Assembly: GCF_030272615.1 (NCBI RefSeq)
Contig: NC_081415.1
Location: 514,052,034 to 514,116,033 of the forward strand
Reading direction: 5' to 3'
DNA length: 64,000 nucleotides
From: Cryptomeria japonica
Lineage: Eukaryota; Streptophyta; Pinopsida; Cupressales; Cupressaceae
Made by a program: the position numbers and the translations under genes. The notes beneath the pieces were generated by a model, which saw nothing but the letters and a program-made list of their open reading frames with translations, had not been told where the DNA came from and searched no databases. Of this stretch, positions 57,511-64,000 are shown in pieces (positions within the stretch are counted from its first letter, which is position 1; each line of letters begins with the position of its first letter).

Positions 57511-59690
57511 TATGAGTTCATTTTAATAGTGTCAAGGTTTGGCATCTTACTGCATAATAGTTATTTAATACATAGGTCAGTGAAGGAATTGGTGTGCAAC
57601 TTGTTAACTATATGTTCTATTAACCTTTTCTTTAATTATTTCATTGAAATCCAGGCTGTAAGTACAGAGAACATAAAAGTAATAGTGTTATTTTACCACT
57701 TTAATATACAAAAAATGCCTAGGAGAATTTATCACAAAGGTCCCGAGGGCCAAGAGACTAAACCAAAAAAGGCCTTTCACAGCCAAGCCAAAAGGACATT
57801 AACAACACAAATGCCAAATAGGCAATTAACAACACATTGATCTGAGACTAGTAAAGTAGTAAGACAAGTTACGAACTCAAACCACTAGGGTTGAGACACA
57901 AGGCCAAAAAGGCCACTTACAGATGGGCCAAAATAGGTTGCTAACAACTAAAACTTAGAGAGGACCAGCTCCCTCCTTTCCAAGAGACTCCAAGAGCCCC
58001 CAAATCATCTCCACCCCAATAAAAGGCCATAGTAGGGATTCTGGAAAACAATCACTTTCCTCATCAAATGGAGCATTTGTAGGAACAATTGTGATGGCCC
58101 CATACAAGAACACAGAGATAACAGTCACCAAAACAAGACCACCAAATCTTTCTGCCTCATTCATTCAGCACAGAGACAGGGCTTTATGAACTCTACAACC
58201 ATAACCACCACAATAGGAACACCAATAGTAGAAAACTCCATTCCTAGTCAATAAATGCACACTCACATGCTATTGACCCATCTTCCATCCCGAGCCAACC
58301 CACTTCAAGGCAAGACCTTACTAAACTGAGCTTTTGAAACCACCTCTATAGGATCAGTAGCAGCAAAAACCACATCAAAATTATCAACCTATGAATACAA
58401 GACTCCATCTGCTCCTCTAAGAAGGAAATGGATTGTTATCCAATAGAAATTGATTTACTAAAAACTAATCATTTTCAAGGACGTCATTTGAGTTGTGTCA
58501 TTTTGCCTCATAGTATGCCAAAATTCTCTTCAGTGATGTTGATAAAAATTTCTACCCTTATAATGATTGTTGATTTCTAATTTGAATGTTCTGGATATTC
58601 TCTTTAGTGATGAAGATCTACTATTGTAGGTGGTTGAAGATGAATGGAAATAATTGAAATTTTTTAAAGGATAAACCACACTTTGTACAGTGAATTAATC
58701 AACACATGAGTCATTCATGCACGATTTTTTTTTTATAATCGTTGCATCATCATGGTTTATAATTTTTAACTCAAATTATTTACCATTGCATTGATTGTCC
58801 TACACTTAATAGCCACACTCTTTAGAATCTATGTTTTCACAAAACATGTTTCCCCTATCATTGGTGCACACTTAAACATTCATATACAATTTGTTTTCTA
58901 AACTTTGTCCACCCTTCAAAATGGTTTACACCTATACTAATAATCACAAAATTTTGCATTAAAAATCTGACATCTATTTGTCTTTAATCATCCTAATATG
59001 CGTAGATGTAAAATATACTTGTGAAATGATTTGTTCACTATATGGCATTTTCCCATGTGTATTTATTACAAGTTTTAACACATTGAAGTGTTCTCTGATC
59101 TCTTCCATAAGGTGCACATCTTAGAATATCAACATAAACTTCCAAAACTCAAAATGGATTATTTGTCTTCTAGCTCATCAATGCCTTGTGTCTTTCTGAA
59201 CCTTGAATTATTTGGTACTTTATATAGTGTATGTTTCTCAAGTGTTGTTAATAAAGGGAACACCTATTCATAACAGCACGACTATTCAAACTAATGGAAA
59301 ATTTGTTGGAAATGTCATCATTGATGTCAAAGTCATCTCAAGAAGGGTTTTGTTTAAGAATATTATAATTGATGTATGGATGATATTGTTAGAAGGTTGT
59401 CATTAATGTCTGTTTCCCCAATGTTTAAACAAAGTAATTTTGAACTTTTGTATTACTTGAAGTGTGTACTTGTCCAAAAAATTTAAAATATGCAATAGTA
59501 TGGTTTCATCTCAAAGTAATCATCTATGAGCTCTCTCATGTACAAACTTGTCATGTATTACTCAATACTAGAAAACATTAAAATTTTAAAAATTATGAGG
59601 TGTTGAGGAAAACTATCCTACGGACATGTTTCTAATACCATTTTGAGTTATGGGGCCAATTTTCATTAAGACCCACTTCACCATTTTGTG
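57511..59690. other. Mixed non-coding remnants between the prohibitin fragment and gypsy remnant
   Basis: No clear gene. On the minus strand 57715-58400 has a less AT-rich composition and an open 69-codon stretch (FGGLVLVTVISVFLYGAITI, 58164-57955). Its left end, GGGACCTTTGTGATAAATTC, is loosely like LINE 3' ends, but I could not confirm a LINE. 58420-59690 is AT-rich without recognised motifs. Confidence 0.35.
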
Positions 59691-59696
59691 GCTGTC

Positions 59697-59890
59697 TAAT
59701 TGGATGACATTCTTATGTTCAAAAGGATATGGAAATAACATGTGACAAGTTCTTTCCAACTTGCATCAGCTTAAGCTTTATGCCAATATAGAGAAATGCT
59801 CTTTTATCATGGAGAGGATCTAGTACTTCAAGTACACTGTTGATGAAGATGGTGTACATGTTGACCTAGAGAAGATCTTGATCTATAAAG
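59697..59890 (+). pseudogene. Ty3/gypsy reverse transcriptase fragment
   Basis: LDDILMFKRIWK (second catalytic Asp pair of RVT_1 in gypsy form), a frameshift, then QLKLYANIEKCSFIMERI-stop-YF and TVDEDGVHVDLEKIL, the palm end and thumb start of gypsy reverse transcriptase. Only about 60 codons remain. Confidence 0.78.
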
Positions 59891-59913
59891 AATATATTGT
59901 TCCTAGGATTCAT

Positions 59914-60108
59914 GATTTGGCCTTGTGGCCATCAATGAGTGTTGACCCAATAGGAGAAGTCATGATACTTGACCCTATCCTCATGGTGTTGGCTCAATTC
60001 ATATTAGTTTTCCCAAGCCTATAGGCCAAGTAATCTATCAAAGGGTGTCTAGGAGAATGGACTGTATGATCATTGACTTTGTATGTTGAAACCATTATAC
60101 ATGCCCCT
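59914..60108. repeat. Direct repeat, unit 1
   Basis: Starts GATTTGGCCTTGTGGCCATC and ends near CATTATACATGCCCCT. The same words recur in the same order at 60591-60872. Confidence 0.8.
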
Positions 60109-60590
60109 ACCTCTACATCATACACATGAGTCAAGGATGATAGTGTGGTGTGAAAACATCCTATATGGATAGGACACAATAATCTGTACCAGATAATGCT
60201 ACGTGAAAAATATGGGGAAGTTTTTGCTTGTGATGATGCCATGAAAAGTCTAATATCCCTAGGTATCAGACTAAGAAAACCAGTGAAAGACAAAAAAAAA
60301 CGCATTGAGAAGGAAAAAGGTTGAATTGCCTAATGTTTAGTGTTGAAGTGATGTGTGGGGACCTTGCCAAGTCAAATACCTTGTTGTAGTTTCAAAGGGT
60401 GGAAAAAGAATAAGCATTTTATTTATTGTCCTAATAGACCATCAATCTTAACAATGATTACCAATGATGTGTGTGTTGCAAACAAATTTCTAGAGGGAGG
60501 CTCTTTCTATTGTAATACCAAGTGAGTGTTCATGGACCTTGTGTAGGGTCCTCTAAGCCTACAGTAAGGATTTCAAAGCCTAGATACATT

Positions 60591-60872
60591 GATTTGGCCT
60601 TGTGGCCATCAATGAGTGTTGATGCAATAGGATAAGTCTTGAGACTGACAATTTTGAAAGTGTGGCATTGTTGAGAGCCAACACTTAGGTGTCAACCCCA
60701 TCTTCATGTATTATGATCAGTTGCCATGATACTTGATCCGATCCTCATGGTGTTGGTTCAATTTATATTATTTTTCCAAAGCCTAGAAGCCAAGTAATGT
60801 ATCCAAGGGTCTCTAGAAGAATGGAGTGTATGATCATTGACTTTGTATGTTGAAACCATTATACATGCCCCT
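60591..60872. repeat. Direct repeat, unit 2
   Basis: Second copy of 59914-60108 with roughly 85 additional bases in its first half. Start-to-start distance is 677 bases. Confidence 0.8.
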
Positions 60873-61575
60873 CCATTGAGTGTATTGAGGAAGATTGGGA
60901 ATAGTGTGTTTTGTTGAAGAAACATGATGTGAGAAGTTTGATGTAGAGGCAAGGGTAAAACTTAGTATTTCATATCAGGACAACAACCACATTGATTAGG
61001 CAAGTCAAATAAGGTCTCTCCAATGTTTAGGATACACAAGGGCAACATTAGCCATGTAAGTATGCATGAGCATGGGAATGGATAGTTACTTTCCTTTTAG
61101 ACTAACTTGGGTCTATGACTCTCAATGGTATTCATCCCAAAAGTATATGTAATATCATTCACTTGCACTCAAGGTGTGACTAAGAATTTTATCTTACTTA
61201 TCACTGATTTGGATAGTATTGAGAGGTTCCTATAAGGATCAATATCACCATACTCTCGATGACTTCACAACATTGATAATGAATTCACATTAGACACTCA
61301 TGAATTACCCCAATTAGACATTAGTAAACTTAAGATATGATACAATGATTGCATACTACAAAGCCATTAGCATATTGCCAGCTCTAAATAACCACAAAGC
61401 CATTAGATATGTTTTGAGATGAAAAGGAAGAGTTAAATGTTTTTGGTTCAATTTTCTTTATTTCTATGTTCAAGTAATTTAATTTGGTATATTCACTGAA
61501 ACGTGATATCATAACTAACATTTCAAATTCTATATAACTAGTTATATAGCCCGATTTTTTTTGCCTATGAAGAAA
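60873..61575. other. AT-rich non-coding DNA before the transposase
   Basis: No gene or repeat recognised. Confidence 0.4.
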
Positions 61576-64000
61576 GACCTTGTCAGACAATATCAACGAC
61601 GAACAAAATAAGGAGACAATTGATAGATTATGGTCTAACTTGAAAAGAAAAGGTGATGGAAAATGTTCTTGTCCCTGCAAAATTTGTAACGGGTTAAATA
61701 CTAGAAGACTTCTAATCAAAATAGCTAAGAAACATTGTAGGATGCATGGTCACATTGAAGGGGGACATGATTATCATCCATTGGTAAGTTTTTCATTATA
61801 TCGTTTTAATAATTTATATATATAAGAAATCACTTGATGATGAGATCATGATCATGGTTTATTTATGTTAATCATTTTTATATAGTTTGAGCATCCCATA
61901 GCACATGATATGGATCAACACAACCTAGAGAATATGGTTTTCAAAGTGGAGGAACATGGAGGTGTGAATATCGAAGCTAAAGATAATGATCCCATGAAAC
62001 ATGATGATCATGAGTCAAAAAACACAATTGACGATGATGGTACAAATACATTGAACCATGACACATTTAGTACTGGTGCAGCTGATCATGATGATTAATA
62101 TGACCTTAATGTTGGTCATGATTTACCTCTACTTAAGAAGGCATATGAGGCCCTTTACGAAGGCTCCTAGACAAATGTTCTCTCCATTGTATTGTTGTTG
62201 GTGAACTTGAAGGTTATGAATGGTTTATCCAACATAACAATCTCACGTATGTTAAGGTATGTCATATATGTCATTATAGTTAATAAATGGTGAATCATGT
62301 ACCATTATTATTCTTTATATTAACAAATTATATTTTTTGTTGTAGATTGATAGGTGATTCTTTGTTACCACCATCAAATATTCTACCTCTCTCATATCGA
62401 GAATTATCTGCCATTATGAAAGATATTGGAATGAAGTATCAAGCAATAGATGCTTGTCCCAATGATCATATTATATATTACAAACAACTTTAATTTCAAA
62501 CTGAATGCCCTTAATGTCATATTAGTAGATATCGAATAGATAAAATAAAAAAAAGGTGCCTCGCAAGGTTCTTCATTATATTCCCATTATTCCATGTATG
62601 CAATGATTATTCAAGTGCACTAGCTTGACACAAATTTATGGATTACCATGCATGCAATAGAAGTCGAGATGATATTATTTGGATGCCTGCAAATGGTTCA
62701 ACATTTATGAACAAAGAGGAAAAGTGGTAATTTCATTGGCAGCGGATAGTGTCAATCCATTCGTAGAGCTAAGATCTGTTTACTCAGTGTGGCATGTTTT
62801 TGTTATCAACAAAAAAATTACTCCATGGATGTCAATAAAGAGGGAGCACATCATGTTGGAAATGATTGTTCCGGGTATTTTATCATTTAATAGTCATCTA
62901 CATTTAATTATAAATATTGCATTAAAATGGTGAAAATAATTATGTAATGTTTTTGTTCATTGAATTAGTTAAGTACCAGGTTAAAGAAATGAATGTATAT
63001 ATTGAGCCTCTTATCAACGAGTTGAAGGAGTTATGGAATGGTCTCACTATGGATGACATCTCTAGACCAATAGGACAAAGACAATTTCAATTCCATGCGA
63101 TACTTGTATGGACAATAAATGATTCTGCAAGGCTAACACATTTTTGTGGTATGTTATAGTGTTCAAGTTGCGCATGATAATTATAATTAAAAAAATTAAC
63201 ATATTTAATCCAATTATAGATTATCTTGTAGGTCTTCAAACAAAGGGAAAATTTGCATGTCCAACTTGTGGTCCAAAGATGAAATCTTGTCATTCAAAAA
63301 GTTTAGGAAAGCAGGTGTTTGATGAGTATAGGCACTTTCTCCACAAAAATCATAAGTATCGAAATGCTAAAAAACATCTTTCCAATGGGAAAGAAGAGAA
63401 TGCATCAAAGCCATGAAGAATGACACCTCACATGTGGAAGTTGGAATATAATAGAATTAATCATCAAGATAATTCCATTCCATCTAATGGTTTATGTCCT
63501 AAAACACCTTTCCATCGTGTTTTGTTTACTAATGATGTGATTGATGATTGTGAAGGTCATTAAGGCATTAATGACCACCTTCCTATGGGACTAAAAATTT
63601 ATCCCCGACAATTTAGTAGGTTGCCCTACTAGGAGAAGTTACAAATTGTGCATTTGTTTGATACTATGCATATTGGAAAGAATATAACAGAGACATTATG
63701 GAAAATATTGGATGGAAGGCGTGACAAAGAGAAAATTGTCAAAATTTGTAGTGGCATTCAGGAATCCAATCATGCAATGAAAAATGACATTCAATAAAAT
63801 AGCCATGGAGACTAGATTAATATAAGTGACCTTCCTTGGTTATTAACGGACCAGCAAAGCAATGCTATAAAAGAAGTCATACAAAAAAATTTGATTTCCC
63901 ACAAGATCTGTTGCGAACATAAACAATCTCATATCAAAGAAAAGTGAATTTGGGTCAAGGATGAAAATGCATGATTGACATACCTTCATTAAGATAATTT
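61576..64000 (+). pseudogene. CACTA TNP2-like transposase, decayed and cut by the window edge
   Basis: Transposase_21-type protein that cuts CACTA ends. Exon 1 (to 61783) has CSCPCKICNGL and a GTAAGT donor; exon 2 starts after an ATATAG acceptor near 61888. Later blocks: LPLLKKAYEALYEGS, VLLLVNLKVMNGLSN, GDSLLPPSNILPLSYRELSA, KYQAIDACPNDHIIYYK, SLAADSVNPFVELRSVYSVW, PWMSIKREHIMLEMIVPGI, YIEPLINELKELWNGL, LVWTINDSARLTHFCG, then after another intron KGKFACPTCGPKMKSCHS, EYRHFLHKNHKYRNAKKHL and VHLFDTMHIGKNITETLWK near 63680. The order matches the TNP2 family. Several stops and frameshifts (after EGS, in the NGSTF region, GH-stop-GINDH) show it is inactive. It continues past 64000. Confidence 0.85.

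Larger units (their letters stand above)
56655..64000 (+). mobile_element. Probable CACTA (En/Spm) DNA transposon, right end outside the window
   Basis: The left terminus CACTAATACATTTGG starts exactly where the dispersed repeat loses similarity to its other copy. The next 160 bases hold GACGGAGAAGG, CGACAAAGAAGG and TCGACGAAATTCTGACGAA words like CACTA subterminal repeats. TNP2-like transposase exons on the same strand occupy 61576-64000. Three bases before the end (CTA, 56652-56654) would be one target duplication. Between the terminus and the transposase lie a prohibitin fragment and several unrelated remnants, so the element is composite or has been invaded. The right end is not visible, so the extent is inferred. 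Confidence 0.6.

Noticed and set aside
57955-58164. A 69-codon hydrophobic minus-strand frame as a membrane protein gene
   Set aside because: No family recognised, no supporting context, and the surrounding sequence looks like repeat remnants.

Overview
This looks like nuclear DNA of a seed plant with a large, repeat-packed genome. A gymnosperm (conifer-like) source is my best guess, from the mix of Ty1/copia, LINE-with-RNase-H, Ty3/gypsy and CACTA elements in long AT-rich stretches; that guess is inference, not proof. No intact cellular gene is visible. The only two host-gene-derived pieces are a broken DUF247/UPF0481 gene (22049-23655) and a prohibitin fragment (about 57325-57510). No rRNA, tRNA or CRISPR feature was seen.

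Layout. 1-5196: a copia gag scrap (+) joined to the 5' half of a minus-strand copia element (copia-1) whose LTR is 4740-5196. 5197-11049 (+): an LTR element without pol, carrying a gag-like zinc-knuckle ORF-A and a 3.4-kb ORF-B, ending in an LTR. 11172-18785 (-): a nearly complete LINE (LINE-1) between perfect 17-bp target-site duplications. 18803-22048: AT-rich non-coding DNA. 22049-23655 (+): the DUF247 pseudogene. 24401-25950: scraps of gypsy integrase and LINE ORF1. 25965-27532: a dispersed repeat with a second copy near 56 kb. 29275-35210: two related LINE 3' halves, tail to tail (LINE-2 + and LINE-3 -), each with a third ORF after the RNase H domain. 38301-52225 (-): an outer copia element with another complete copia element (44460-51126) nested inside its 5' LTR; 5-bp duplications define both. 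52226-55815: AT-rich non-coding. 56655 to the window end (+): a probable CACTA (En/Spm) DNA transposon that carries the prohibitin fragment and TNP2-like transposase exons running off the right edge.

How the parts relate. The two nested copia elements and the pol-less LTR element share an almost identical polypurine-tract/LTR-start module, and the pol-less LTR also shares internal blocks with the inner copia LTR. This suggests the pol-less element was copied in trans by copia enzymes. ORF-B of that element and the third ORFs of LINE-2 and LINE-3 share a layout: a globular N-terminal domain, a Lys/Arg-rich linker and a C-terminal coiled coil. Nearly all in-frame stops in these elements are TAG or TAA where Gln is expected, as expected from deamination of methylated cytosine in CAG and CAA. 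All elements therefore look silenced and decaying. Coordinates of degraded domains are approximate because all reading was by eye.
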